The notes beneath the pieces are model-generated. The model saw nothing but the letters and a program-made list of their open reading frames with translations. It had not been told where the DNA came from and did no database searches. From Azolla caroliniana (lineage: Eukaryota; Polypodiophyta): a stretch of 64,000 bases of DNA. A program made the position numbers and the translations under genes. The stretch covers positions 9,176,001 to 9,240,000 of the forward strand of contig JBHGNT010000022.1 in the NCBI GenBank assembly GCA_043228905.1, given 5' to 3'. Shown here in pieces: positions 45,984 through 57,921 of the stretch. The first letter of the stretch is position 1; each line of letters begins with the position of its first letter.

Positions 45984-46029
45984 TCACACCTATTCCGCTT
46001 CACAAGAATCCATCTGTTGATTCTTTACA
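45638..46029 (+). repeat. Copia 2 5' LTR
   Basis: TGTTGAGAATCAAGC...TTCTTTACA. TATA motif CTATATAAAG near 45847. A CT block then a CA block near 45930-45980. Confidence 0.93.
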
Positions 46030-46041
46030 TGGTATCAGAGC
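46030..46041 (+). promoter_or_regulatory. Copia 2 primer binding site
   Basis: TGGTATCAGAGC directly after the LTR; complementary to the 3' end of initiator Met tRNA, the usual plant copia primer. Confidence 0.85.
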
Positions 46042-46188
46042 GATTTGGTAGCTCGATCTAGCCCATTCGCCTCATCATGATCGTGTGTTGTGCTCCACGC
46101 CAACGACCAAGAACCGGCTCATCGCTATCGTAGCTTTGCTACATAGCTCACATTCGAAGAGAGAAGAAGAAGAAGAAGAATCGACATA

Positions 46189-47286
46189 ATGAATACTCAA
46201 ATGGGGAGTGCTCTCCCTACCGAGAAGTTGGATCGAAACAACTTCGCATCTTCGGAGTACAAAATGCACCAATACCTTGTCGAACAAGGCTATTGGAGCT
46301 ACATCAAAGGAGCGCATGAAGACCGACCTACCGAAGCGGCTCCCGAATACGCGACATGGGAGCAAGCCGCAAGCCGCGTGATGTATTGCTTGGCGACATG
46401 TGTTCACGATCACATGCTCGGCTACATTCGCGAAGCCAAGATGCCGAACAAGGCATGGGAAAATCTACGAAAGATTTTCGCCACCAACACGACCGCGAGG
46501 AAGCTTCAACTCCACCAAGAGTTGAACAACATTAAACAAAGGGACATGTCCATCACGACATACACCTTGAAGATCAAGGAGCTTTGCGACTTGCTCGGCT
46601 CAATAAGCGTAAGTATAGAAGATGATGAGATGGTGCAAATATGCCTCGGCGGCCTCGCACCATGGTTTGGCGCGATGCAAATCGTCATTCTAGCACGGGA
46701 GAAATCTCCCTCCTTCTTCGAGCTCCAATCAATGCTATTGGTCGAAGAAAACCATGTGCGTACAAGGAGCAATGAGTCGGAAGGCCACATGCTCTACACG
46801 CACTCTAATGGAGGAAGAGGACGCGGACGAGCGAGAGACCGATTTGGCCAAGGACAAGGCGGACGAGGTCCGACCTATGACAACACGTCCCAATTTCGGC
46901 CGCAAAACGGAGGCCAACGAGGAACCTTCGCAAGAAGGGGGAGCTTCCACTCTGGCCCGAGCCGTCAAAATGCAACCGAATGCGGATATTGCGGAAAGCT
47001 CGGCCACCACGAAGAAGAGTGCCGAAAGAAGATGCGTGAATCGGCTTCCACAAGCCGACAACTCACGAATTACGCACACAATTCCGACTACGAAGAGTAT
47101 AGCGGAATGTACGGGAACAACTCCGACTACGAAGATCGTGGTGGAATGTATGCACCCATTCCCGAAAGAGCGGAACGTGAGCAAAGGTCTACTCGACGTA
47201 GTCCATTCCGACGTATGGGGACCGACGCAGACGACTACATTCGGCGGATGCTGATATTACGTGCTCTTTATCGACGACTTCTCTAG
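46189..47286 (+). pseudogene. gag: Copia 2 Gag joined to integrase across a deletion
   Basis: ATG 46189 (MNTQMGSALPTEKLDRNNF) opens an intact Gag: KAWENLRKIFATNTTARKLQLHQELNNIK, an RG-rich linker (GGRGRGRARDRFGQGQGGRG), and the knuckle CGYCGKLGHHEEEC near 46981-47025. At GGMYA (about 47152) the sequence jumps to the segment before integrase (PFPKERNVSKGLLDVVHSDVWGP in the next frame). The related copy at 57573-62468 has about 220 codons there, including the protease DSGA motif, so ~660 bp were lost. The frame then runs on out of phase to 47286. Confidence 0.85.
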
Positions 47287-47721
47287 GCACACTTGGATGT
47301 ACCCAATGCGGCAAAAGAGCGAAGTGTTCGGACACTTCCAAACTTTCAAGAATGAAGTCGAGAAAGCCACGGGCAGACATGTACGTTGTCTTCGATCGGA
47401 TGGCGGCAAGGAGTACTTCTCGGACGACTTCATGGCGTATCTCCGAAATGAAGGAATTCAACAAGAATTCACTTGCTGACACACTCCGCAACAAAACGGA
47501 GTAGCCGAGCGCAAAAATCGGCACATCCTCGAAGTAGCGTGGGCCATGATGAACGAGAAGCATATGCCCAAGTCATATTGGGCTGAAGCTGCAAATACGG
47601 CCGTCTACCTAATGAACCGATGCACAACATCCGGCGTGCATGAGGTCACTCCGCACGAAAAATACTTCGGAAAGAAGCCGGACTTATCACACATTCGGAT
47701 ACTCGGCGCGATAGCATACGT
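47150..47721 (+). pseudogene. Copia 2 integrase core, interrupted
   Basis: Reads VHSDVWGP (D), RSDGGKEYF (D) and NGVAERKNRHILE (E). TGA codons at 47255 (before TATTACGTGCTC) and 47477 (before CACACTCCGCAA) read as CGA. At codon GAIAYV the frame is cut by the nested gypsy LTR; its continuation (HIPDEKRQKLDPKTEKCILVGY) resumes at 54148. Confidence 0.85.
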
Positions 47722-48370
47722 TGTCGTGAAGAAAATCGTCCCCTGGCGCAATCAGTGAATAGCGCACATGAACCGGCCCTTCACGTGTGCGCGCTCTTAA
47801 TGTGTATAATAGAGAATTAGGTACAGAGAGAGATCCTGGGTAGTTAGATTCGGTAGGTAGGAAGTAAATGAGGGAGACGGCTCCCTTCTTGATGCTATAA
47901 AGGAGAGGGAGACGCAGGGAGAGGGGATCGCGCATTGAGGAGGACGAAGTGCTGTTGGACAGGAACCGAACGCTTCTCCTCTGTCTGTTTTCTATTGCTC
48001 TTCTCTGCAGGTTTCGGGAGGCTCGCGTTGCTTCGAGGAACGCCTGTGTGCTTCCGGCAGCACCTCCATCCTATCCCCATTTCGCGCGCAGACGAACAGG
48101 CATCGACATCTGTTCGCCGGCCTGTTCGGTTGTAGCCGCTCACGTGTTCTGCTGTGTACTTGTTATTCGTTAATATACAAACACTTGTGTCTCCCTGTCT
48201 CTGTGTCCATTCGCGTTTTTTGTGTTGACGGGCCACGCGCCTGTGTTTCTTGGCTCATACGTGACCAAGCGTCTCTCTCCTTCTCTTTTCCCCTTCTATC
48301 ACCTACTCTTCGGTTCAAGACCCCGGTGGTCCCGCCTCGTTTCCTCACGCACGTGTGTAGTAATGCGACA
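47722..48370 (+). repeat. Gypsy 4 5' LTR
   Basis: TGTCGTGAAGAAAATCG...AGTAATGCGACA. TATA motif CTATAAAGG near 47895. Confidence 0.92.
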
Positions 48371-48374
48371 TCTC

Positions 48375-48391
48375 TGGTGAACCTGATGTGA
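48375..48391 (+). promoter_or_regulatory. Gypsy 4 primer binding site
   Basis: TGGTGAACCTGATGTGA, 4 nt after the LTR. It differs from the PBS of the gag-only element only by two C-to-T changes. Confidence 0.7.
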
Positions 48392-49209
48392 AACAGGCGG
48401 CAGAGGAGCAGAAGATGAGGGGGTCGGATCTTGCAGAGGCCATGGCTACGGCCGTGGACCGGATAGTGAGCGCGCGCGAGGGCACCGACGCCCTTGACAG
48501 GGCTATTGAGGCGATCGTCGATACGATCGGCCGGTTCAGTGGAAAGGATGTCACAAGTTATTTGGCGTCCTACCGGGCGGAGATGTTGATGTGGGATATT
48601 CCGGAAGAGAGACGTCTTGCCGGATTCCCTCGAGTGGCGATGCCGGGCATCCATGCGTAGGTGCTCGAGGTCCGGGCGGAGAGCCGGACCTGGGAAGAGT
48701 TCGAAGGATGGCTCCTGGAGAAATACGGGTTGGATGACGCACTTTGACTTTCAAAGCGGAGCTTCATGGAGTGGGTGGAGTCCCCCAACAAAGGAAGAAA
48801 TGCGTCGGTACTCCTCCGGGAGTTTGAGGAACGCTTTGCGCGCCTTTCGGCGCTCGATCGGACTGTTCTGGACACAAGTCGTGTCCTACTGTTTGTCAAA
48901 TCGGTTGACACACGGGATCGGGGGCAAGTTGGCTCCTTACTGGAAACCGAAGACGGGCTGACGAGGGACGAGGCGGACCGCGCGGAGAAGCGGGTCCAGG
49001 AGGTAACTGGGTGGAGTGACCCGGTCGAAGAAAAGACGGGTTTCGTCGAAGCAGCTTGCCAGAACTACGAGGCTCTGTTTGAAGACAAACGGGTAGGTAA
49101 AAACGGAGGGGCCGGACCCTCACAGAGATACGAAACCCGATTCGGGCCGAAACGGAACGAGGTCGGTGAGTCCAGTGCCTGAGATAACCACAAGAAGGGC
49201 GGATACTGG
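48388..49209 (+). pseudogene. gag: Gypsy 4 Gag
   Basis: One frame with TAG at 48658 and TGA at 48745 and 49180. Visible blocks: VDRIVSAREGTDALDRAIEAIVD, FSGKDVTSYLASYRAEMLMWDIPE, TWEEFEGWLLEKYGLDDAL, LREFEERFARLSALDRTVL and LTRDEADRAEKRVQEVTGW. The TAG precedes GTGCTCGAGG (former CAG) and the TGA codons read as CGA. It lacks a CCHC knuckle. It is homologous to the gag of 9990-13566. Confidence 0.75.
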
Positions 49210-49925
49210 TTGGGCACGGAGATCGAAAGGACCACGGACCTACGAAAGGTCCTGGAAGAAAGAATCCTCGACAACAAGGTGGAACTGTCGTTGCGAGAGG
49301 TGCTCGGGATAGCCAAGAAGGAGTTCCACGACTCCATCGTGGACTTGGTGAAGAGGAAGAGGCTGTCGACGGAGGTAGAACCGAACAAGCCGGTGGAAGT
49401 GCGGACGGCGCACATAGAGGACATGGCGCTGGAAGACGAGTGGGCGGAGAGCCACTATTTGAGGCCACACTGGGCCCGAGTGACCACGGAAACCCCGGTG
49501 AAAATCGGAGATGTTCAGGAACCGGTGGTGGCACTGGTGGACCACGGTTCGGAAATAAACCTGATGTCCATGGACTTCTACAAAAAGGGGAAATGGCCGA
49601 TCAACACTAAGCACGGGTGGAAGATACGGGCGGCGACGCGCGCCACCGAGGAACTACACGGGGCCTACCCAAACGTGCGAGTCAAGATCGGCGACGTCGA
49701 AATAGACCAACACTTCTTTGTGTAGGAAACGTCCTCGCACCCGGTCATTCTAGGGGAACCGTACATTACGGCGGCGCGAATGGAGACCAAGGTGCTGGAC
49801 AACGGGTCGGCTTACGTGAGGGTCAAGAGCCAGGACGGGCGTCATTCGGTCCAGTTCCTGATGGTACGACCCAACCACGAGCGAAACCGCGAGTCCCTCG
49901 GTGGCGAGAACCGAGAGGATTTTTA
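49210..49925 (+). pseudogene. Gypsy 4 protease
   Basis: Frame 1 continues. The motif ALVDHGSEINLMSMDFY near 49531-49581 is a retropepsin site of the DHGS type, with His in the second position. HPVILGEPYITAARMETKV near 49738-49794 is the typical protease end. TAG at 49723 (former CAG) and 49924 interrupt it. Confidence 0.75.
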
Positions 49926-50255
49926 GAGAGGGCTGCCAAGGCGTGGGGCCGCGACAGTCCGGACACTCCGGGAAAACCCCACAAATGTACGATAAAAGTG
50001 AAACCAAAGAATCCTTGTACCATAAGTAGGAAGTTTTGTTTCTCCGACAACGGAGGGTGTACGATAGTCGGCGTCGTAGGCCGAGAAAAGACAAGGGCGG
50101 AAGAGCGACTTCGGGCGTGCGGAGTTCTCGGGCCCAGCGGGGAAATCAACGGAGCCGTGGAGGCGGTCTCCTTCGACGATACCTTGGGAATACTGCGAGA
50201 GGTGGTCGGAGAGGGCCTTAAAGAGGACCGGACGATACCGGTTTGTTAAGAAGAG

Positions 50256-52091
50256 ATGTATGAAGTCATCACGGACTTCAGTCGAGGGCTCGAGTCGGAT
50301 TGGACGGCCCGGGTTAACACGAAGTACAAGACTGTGGACCGGAAGGTAAGGCCAGTCGCGGCACCCTTACCGGAGGGCAGCGAGTTGCGAATCGAGGGGG
50401 TCGCATCGGACCCCAGTTTACGTGATCCGGCCTGCATAGGACACACCTTCACCGACAGAACGCTACGGGAGCTCAAAATCGGTGGGGGCGGGTTCCTATT
50501 GCCGGCGGAAGAAGACCGGTTTCGGAGAATGCTCGGAAGGCACGGGAAAGCCTTCACATTCTCGCCGGAAGAAATCGGGTGCGTAGACCCGACAGTCGTG
50601 AAGCCGATGGTGATATTCACGGTACCGCATGTACCATGGAATCTCAAGCCAATTTCGGTACCGAGAGCTCACATCCTGGAGCTGATGGAGCTATTGAGGC
50701 AGAAAGTCAATATGGGCATCCTTGAACCGTTGAGTGCCCTGTACTCGATCCGGTGGTTTACTGTACCGAAGAAGAACGGGACGTTGCGCTTCATTCAAGA
50801 CCTGCAGCCGGTCAACAGAGTGACCATTCGGAACGCAGGAATCGGACCAACGATAGACGAGTTCGTGGAGGCCTTCGCCGGAAGGTCGATCTACTCGGTC
50901 GGTGATCTGTACTTGGGGTACGATCAGTTCCAACTAGCCGTAGAGAGCAGAGACATTACGACGATGCGGACTCCTCTCGACCTAGTGCGGATGTGCACCC
51001 TACCGCAAGGAGGGACGAACTCGGTGGCCCACATGGTGAATGCGATGAACAAGGTGCTGAGGGATTGTATCCCGGACATCACCATGCCATTCTTGGACGA
51101 CATCCCGGTCAAGGGATGTCCGGTGGAGGAAAAGGACGAAACGATCGGACCGGATGGATGCCGGAAATTCGTGACGACACACATTGACGACTGTGAGAGG
51201 GTGCTGCAGAGACTAGAGGACGCGAGGCTCACCTTCTCCGGGGAGAAATCGGCCTTCGGGCAATCGGAGATCATGGTCGTCGGACATCTATGCGGGGCGT
51301 ATGGCCGGAAACCATCTTCGGCCAAGGTAGAAGCCATCTCCGCTATGAAGCCCGATTGTAACTTGGTCACGGAGGTACGGAGGTTCTTGGGAGCATGCGA
51401 GTTCTACCACATATGGATCCCGCATTACGCCCACGTTGCTGAGCCGCTATACGGGTTGCTGAAAAAGGGGCAAAAATTCGAGTGGCGAGTCGAGCATACG
51501 GAGTTAGTCCGATAAATGAAGGAGGCTCTTGCTGCAGCTCCGGCGCTCCAGAAGGCTGTCTATGAGAAAGGCACCCCCGTCTACATAACGGTAGATACAA
51601 GTCCGACCGGGATCGGTTGGGTTGTCAACCAAGAAGATGAGGACGGTATTTGGTTCCCAATCCGGTTCGGCGCGAAGGTCCTCAGTGAGCGACAGCGAGG
51701 ATACGCCCAGGTTAAACGCGAACTCTGGGGTATCGTTTCGACGGTAAAGGCCGATAAAGACTATCTGGTCGGGACAGAGGTAATTATCGAGACGGACTGC
51801 CTGCCGATCCTCGGCATGGTTTTCGGATGCGCAACCCCGGACCTGGCAATGCTTAGGTGGATAGCGTACATCAAGTCCCTGGATCCGGAAATACGACACA
51901 TTTCCGGGAAGGACAATGCCATGGCCGACATGCTTTCAAGGGTGCGATTCGACGACGAGGGCGGCATGGTTTCGGAGGACGAGGAAGTCGGCGTAGACTT
52001 CTTCGAGGCGGCTTACGTAACAACCGAGGGGGAAAGCACTCCGACGCTTAACGATTTCAACGAGACCAAGTACGACGGGGAGTGGCTGTAG
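50256..52091 (+). pseudogene. Gypsy 4 reverse transcriptase and RNase H
   Basis: In frame 3 after a shift near 49930-50250. RT: VNMGILEPLSALYSIRWFTVPKKNG, RFIQDLQPVNRVTIRN, GDLYLGYDQFQLAVESRD, TLPQGGTNSVAHMVNAMNKVL, and the catalytic MPFLDDIPVKGC (FLDD) near 51087-51120. RNase H: VYITVDTSPTGIGWVVNQE, FGAKVLSERQRGYAQVKRELWGIV, IIETDCLPILG and HISGKDNAMADMLSR. A TGA at 51513 before ATGAAGGAGG separates them. The sequence is very well kept and high in GC compared with its surroundings. Confidence 0.85.
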
Positions 52092-53502
52092 ATTGGGGGA
52101 TTCTTAAGGACAATGGTGCCGGACGCATCGTGGACAAGGGACGAGGCCAACCGGATCCGGAAGAAAGCGTACCGATTCTTTCTCCGGGACGGATACTTGT
52201 GGAAGCACCCGAAGAAGAGGAACGACATCCCGCCTCGAGTAGTGGCGACGAAGGAGGAACAGGAGGAATTACTGAAGGCCTACCACGACAGCCCCTGGGC
52301 TGGGCACCGTGGGACGTGGGCCACGTTCGAGAAGCTAAAGGGGAAGTACTGGTGGCCGGGACTGTCTGTACCGGGACGTGCATCGGTTCATGACAACTTG
52401 TGAGAGCTGTCAGATGCAATCCATAATCCGACATCGGGATGAGCTTCACCCCACTTACCCTCCGGCCATCCACTTCAAATGGATGGTAGATTTGGTGATG
52501 ATGCCGATGGGCGTAGGGCAGATGCGATATCTGGTGCTGGCCCGGGAGGACCTGACGAACCAGGTGGAAGGCCGAGCCCTGCAGAACAAAACGACCGCGG
52601 CCGTGTGTTGGTTCCTGATCGAGGACGTGATATGCCGGTACGGATGCGTCGGAAAGATCGTGGCTGACCGCGGGGAGTTGGACGCCGAAGAGGCCGAAGA
52701 GCTGTTCAACTGGTTAGGGGTCAAGCTCTCGCTCACCACAGCGTACAATCCGGAGGCAAACGGGAAGGTAGAGCGCGGGCACGGGCCAATCGTCAAAGCG
52801 CTAGTCCGGGCGTGCGAAGGACAGGTCAGGAACTGGCCACGACTGTTACCCTATGCCTTGTGGGCGGACCGGACAACGCACAGTTCGGTAACCGGGTTCA
52901 TGCCGTCGGAACTCATGTTTGGACAGAAGCCGATCATGCCGATGGAATGGACGATCTCCTGTTGGGTGAACTAGAGTGACGAAATGAGTCGGGAAGAACT
53001 GCTAGCGGCGCGTATACGGCAGCTCGAGCGGAGGCCAGAGGACGTGGAACGAGCGGCAGAGAGACTTCGGACGGCGAGGATGAAGAACAAAGCCCGGTTC
53101 GACCGAACACACCGGCTCAGACCAAAGAGAATCGAGGAAGGTGACTGGGTGCTAGTCTATGACAGCAGCCTCGACAACCAGCACCGAGCAACACGGAAGT
53201 TTGCAAAGCGGTGGTTCGGGCCTTACGTGGTAACGGGCGCCAACGACAACGGGACGTATCACCTAGCGGAACTTGACGGTATGAGGATGGCGACACCAGT
53301 GGCGGGAAAGCGGATCAAAGCGTTCAAGAAGCGCCACGACGGCGAACCGGATTTGAGAGGCCTGGACAACGACGATGATCAGTCTGAGGCGGAGGACGAA
53401 CCGATGGACGAGGAACTGGAACCCGGGCCGTTTTTCTCCAACCAGAACCCAATTTTGGCGCATACCGATGGATGCGCGGTTAGGTGGGGCCGGATGTCGT
53501 GA
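52092..53502 (+). pseudogene. Gypsy 4 integrase and C-terminal domain
   Basis: An HHCC module (YHDSPWAGHRGTWATFEKLKGKYWWPG, then CESCQMQSI) is split by a one-base shift near 52365. The core reads WMVDLVMMPMG (D), KIVADRGELDAEEAEELF (D) and NPEANGKVERGHG (E). A TAG at 52972 (former CAG) precedes SDEMSREELLAARIRQLERR. The tail has RTARMKNKARFDRTHRLRPKRIEEGDWVLVYDSSLDNQ, WFGPYVVTGAND and a strongly acidic end, not a chromodomain. Confidence 0.8.
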
Positions 53503-54143
53503 AGAAAACCGTCCCCTGGCGCAATTGGTGAATAGCGCACATGAACCGGCCCTTCACGTGTGCGCGCTCTTAATGTGTATAATAGAGAATTAGGTACAGA
53601 GAGAGATCCTGGGTAGTTAGATTCGGTAGGTAGGAAGTAAAAGAGGGAGACGGCTCCCTTCTTGACGTTATAAAGGAGAGGGAGACGCAGGGAGAGGGGA
53701 TCGCGCATTGAGGAGAACGAAGTATTGTCAGACCGGAACCGAACGCTTCTCCTCTGTCTGTTTTCTATTGCTCTTCTCTGCAGGTTTCGGGAGGCTCGCG
53801 CTGCTTCGAGGAACGCCCGTGTGCTTCCGGCAGCACCTCCATCCTATCCCCATTTCGCGCGCAGACGAACAGGCATAGGCATCTGTTCGCCGACCTGTTC
53901 GGTTGTAGCCGCTCACGTGTTCTGCTGTGTACTTGTTATTCGTTAATATACAAACACTTGTGTCTCCCTGTCTCTGTGTCCATTCGCGTTTTCTGTGTTG
54001 ACGGGCCACGCGCCTGTGTTTCTTGGCTCATACGTGACCGGGCGTCTCTCTCCTTCTCTTTTCCCCTTCTATCACCTGCTCTTCGGTTCAAGACCCCGGT
54101 GGTCCCGCCTCGTTTCCTCACGCACGCGCGTAGTAACGCGACA
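53495..54143 (+). repeat. Gypsy 4 3' LTR
   Basis: TGTCGTGAAGAAAACCG...AGTAACGCGACA, preceded by a purine-rich GGTGGGGCCGGA. Confidence 0.92.
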
Positions 54144-56295
54144 ACGTGCACATCCCCGACGAGAAGCGTCAAAAGCTTGACCCGAAGACGGAGAAATGTA
54201 TCCTCGTAGGATACTCACTGGAGCAAAAGGGGTACAAGTGCTACAACCCTTCAACTCGAAAATCTCGAGTAAGTCGAGGCATTGTTTTTGACGAGTCCGC
54301 ATCTTGGTACGCACCGGAGACAACTCTGACTCTAACTCCGCTCGACCCGGAATTCACCGAACAAGAGATCGAGGATGAAGAACGCCTTACGCGCATATTC
54401 GAAGAAAGTCCGATCACGACCCGATTGAGCGGACCACAAGAGCCTTTGAGCGATCAAAGCACATCATGGCCTAGCCCGAAGATGGACAAAGGCAAGGCGA
54501 AAATGGCGGAATATGAAGACGATTGCTTCGATGATGATGAATCGACTCACTCACTCGATAGTGAGTTCGGCAGCTTCGATGTACCAATCGGAGCTAAGAA
54601 AGCCCTCATCTCTGCAAATGAAAAGCTCCTCCGATCCACTTGTGAAAAGAACCCCGTAAGCCGATTCGGCTACAACGATTATATGGCGTACCATTACGCC
54701 TTTATGATGAAGGTAGTAACAATACGGGAGCCGGAAACCTTTTCCGAAGCACCCAAGGATCCACGATGGATCCAAGCCATGAACGAGGAGATGTAGGCAC
54801 TACGCAAGAACGAGACATGGGATCTCGTTCCCACCTCACCACACAAAAAGGCGATCGGATGTAGATGGATTTACAAAGTGAAGTACACCGCCGATGGTTT
54901 CGTCAACCGCTACAAAGCGCGACTCGTAGCGAAAGGCTACGCCCAAACGCACGGAGTTGACTATGAGGAAACCTTTGCCCCGGTTGCAAAGATGACAACG
55001 GTGCGGGCTGTAATTGCGCTTGCCGCAACGAAAGGGTGGCACCTCCATCAAATGGACGTCAAGAATGCCTTTCTATAAGGCGAATTAGAAGAGGAGGTGT
55101 ACATGATACAACCACCCGACTTCAACTCGAGCACCCATCCGAAAGCTGTATGCCGACTCAAGAAGCCACTCTATGGCCTCAAGCAAGCACCGCGTGCTTG
55201 GCATTCAAAGATAATGCAATATCTTCATCAAATTGGCTTCCGTATGTCAAAATCGGACAACTCCCTCTACATACGAAGCGATTCCGCAAGTCCGCTCGTC
55301 ATCATCTTATATGTGGATGACCTAGTCATTGGAGGTGAGCATCTCATCGAAATCAATAAGGTCAAATCCCTCCTTTCCGACAAGTTCGAGATGACGGACA
55401 TGAAGGAGCTCCACTACTTCCTCGGCATCAAGGTAATTCAAACGCCGGCCGGAATCATGATCTCTCAACAACACTACATCCTCAACTTGTTATACAAGTT
55501 CGGTATGGCTGAGTGCAAATCCGCCACAACCCCGCTCGATCGCAATCTCAAACTGGATGCAAACTCTGGCACCAAAGCGTGTGAGCCGACTCAGTATCGG
55601 CAACTCATAGGGAGTCTCATCTACCTCACGATCACTCGACCCGATCTCAGTTATCCGGTCGGTCTCCTTGGTCAATTCATGCAAACAGCGCGTGATACTC
55701 ACTTGGATTGCGCTAAGCGAGTTCTACGATATGTGAGCGGCACAATGTATTGCGTCATCCTCTACAAGACCACATGCCAATATGCCTCGAGGGGTACACA
55801 GACGCCGATTGGGCCGGCTACAAAGCTGATAGAAGATCAACCTCCGGATTTGTTTTCTCCCTCGACAGTGGAGCAATATCCTGGAGCAGCAAAAAGCAAC
55901 CAACCGTCGCTCTTTCGAGCACAGAGGTGGAATACAGGGGCGCTGCAGTGGCCGCATGTGAAGCCGTATGGCTCAAAAGGATACTCAAGGATCTAGGCGT
56001 ACCCATCAAGGATCCGAATTCCCTTTACTGCGACAACATGAGCAATATCTATCTGGCTTGGAACTCGGTGTTCCACGCATGGACAAAGCACATCGAAGTG
56101 CACTATCACTTCATCCGAGAGCGTGTTCTAGCTGGCAATGTCGACCTACAACACATTAGCACCAATCTTGAAACGGGTGACATCTTCACTAAAGCCTTAG
56201 GAGCCGACAAGCTATGGCAATTCATGACCGATCTCGGATTGACGATCCCTGACCTGCCAAGCTTGAGGGGGAGCACTGAAGACATTACGCAATAA
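54144..56295 (+). pseudogene. Copia 2 integrase end, reverse transcriptase and RNase H
   Basis: Continues the interrupted frame with [76 protein letters not shown] (then TAA for CAA at 55076), KPLYGLKQAPRAW and the catalytic ILYVDDLVIGG. RNase [58 protein letters not shown] at 54794 reads as CAG, and a one-base shift lies near 55790. Confidence 0.88.
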
Positions 56296-56531
56296 CGTGT
56301 GGATTCTGGAAACCACGCACACTACGCAAAGCCACGAAGAGCCGATCTACCGCACAAAGCCGCGAAGAAAGACGCAAGCCGAAGCACAAACTTCGCAACT
56401 ATGCACAACGCAAGTTGGAGCACGGATTCCGCAACTCCGCATAAACGCGAGTCGACGCGGACTCCGGAATGCGAGTCGAAGCGGATTTTGGATACCGTCT
56501 GAAACCGACCCGACTTGAGCTTGAGGGGGCA

Positions 56532-56836
56532 TGTTGAGAATCAAGCTCAACTTGGTCTAGTGTGTGAACTCACCTTGAGAGTGAATAGACACTCCAACGG
56601 TCAAGCGTCACCATTATGTCACCTCTTTGTATTCTAACATTTAGTATGAGTCATAGAATCATATTGTATGACACATAACTTATGAGCTTTCACATTCCCC
56701 ATGCTCCATGAGTCATGTAGTTAATGAAGAGAGAGGGTGACTATATAAAGCACCCTCCTCCCTCCTTGTATAATGTTGTGTCTTTCTCCTTTGTTAATAT
56801 ACTTAACCTTGCGTATACGCTGTGTGTGTGTGTGTG

Positions 56837-56871
<35 letters not shown>

Positions 56872-56941
56872 ATCTCATACACAAACACACACAGTTCACA
56901 CCTATTCCGCTTCACAAGAATCCATCTGTTGATTCTTTACA
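56532..56941 (+). repeat. Copia 2 3' LTR
   Basis: TGTTGAGAATCAAGC...TTCTTTACA. The microsatellite is (GT)n then (CT)n here, unlike the 5' LTR. Confidence 0.93.
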
Positions 56942-56946
56942 GTTGA

Positions 56947-57572
56947 GAATACTTGGAAAATATGTGGCACATCATTGTACGTATGATATGTGACATATGA
57001 TAGCTATGTATGTAACAATCATGTTACACATGCAAATAAACACTTACGTACATGCACAAACCCGAGTAAACATGAACATGCATACACAAATTGTTTTACA
57101 TGAAGATGAGCAAAAACATAAAATCACATCAAGTGCGCCTATAAGAAGAAGACCATGTTTTGGCACTCTCAATTATCGGGGAAGAAGCTTACTCTCCCGC
57201 ACACAAGTGTGCATGTTTACAAGTATTGAAGCTGCACAATAAGGAAAAGATTGGTAGTAGCACGACATGCCATCTTGCATATGCAAAATCTAGCAAACCG
57301 CCATCATCAACACCAACAACAAGCTACTTCCCTAGTTCTAGTCCCCAACGATCCCACTCAACATTTCACACCCAAGCATATTTTCGCAACAATGTTCGAG
57401 AATTGAAATGACTTAAAGATATATTTTTATTAGATATTTTGCATATATTTAAGATGCCGAACACTCCTTTTGGAAGAATTTTGTAGGTCTTAGAGATACA
57501 CTTGCATTGGTAATATCTTTAAAGAGAAGTAGATAACTTACATAACAGGTTCTACATTTTACCATTGTGATT
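56947..57572. other. Intergenic
   Basis: No gene recognised. Ends with TGATT (57568-57572), the left target duplication of the next copia element. Confidence 0.5.
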
Positions 57573-57838
57573 TGTAAAGAGGAGCAAGAGTGGCTGAGAT
57601 GCAGCAGAAGGACTATGTGTACATATGGCAAAACAGAGTGAGAGAGAGAGAGTGAGAGAGAGTTTAAGATAGAGATAACTGTATATTACATCCAATAGTA
57701 ACAAGGTTACAAAGGGTTGGTTTAAATACCAACTAAACTAGGGCAAGGGCCCTTTCTACTATTTACAAAACTAGCATGGTATGTCCATGAGCTAGTGTGA
57801 AACCTATTTCTATGGGAAGTTGAGTTCGATTCTCAACA
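57573..57838 (-). repeat. Copia 4 3' LTR
   Basis: TGTAAAGAGGAGCAAG...GATTCTCAACA on the plus strand. Contains a GA microsatellite (57636-57662). Confidence 0.9.
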
Positions 57839-57921
57839 CGCCCCTTCGAACACAACTTCCAGATATCAAAAAATTGTTTCGGATCGGTCTTCGGAACGCT
57901 TTGAACTTCGATTGTTTGGCT

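Larger units (their letters stand above)
47722..54143 (+). mobile_element. Nested Ty3/gypsy element 4, autonomous relative of the gag-only element
   Basis: 649-bp LTRs at 47722-48370 and 53495-54143. They are equal in length and differ by roughly two dozen substitutions by eye, so insertion is recent relative to its neighbours. Termini TGTCGT...GCGACA. The 4-bp duplication ACGT (47718-47721 and 54144-54147) lies within the copia integrase codon Val of AYVHIP. Gag, protease, RT, RNase H and integrase are present; no zinc knuckle or chromodomain is seen. Confidence 0.92.
45638..56941 (+). mobile_element. Ty1/copia element 2, host of a nested gypsy insertion
   Basis: LTRs 45638-46029 and 56532-56941, perfect 5-bp duplication GTTGA (45633-45637 and 56942-56946), PBS TGGTATCAGAGC at 46030 and PPT TTGAGGGGGCA before 56532. 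Internal coding: gag, partial integrase, then RT and RNase H after a 6.4-kb gypsy element. The protease and GAG-pre-integrase region is deleted at about 47152. Without the nested element it would be ~4.9 kb. Confidence 0.93.
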
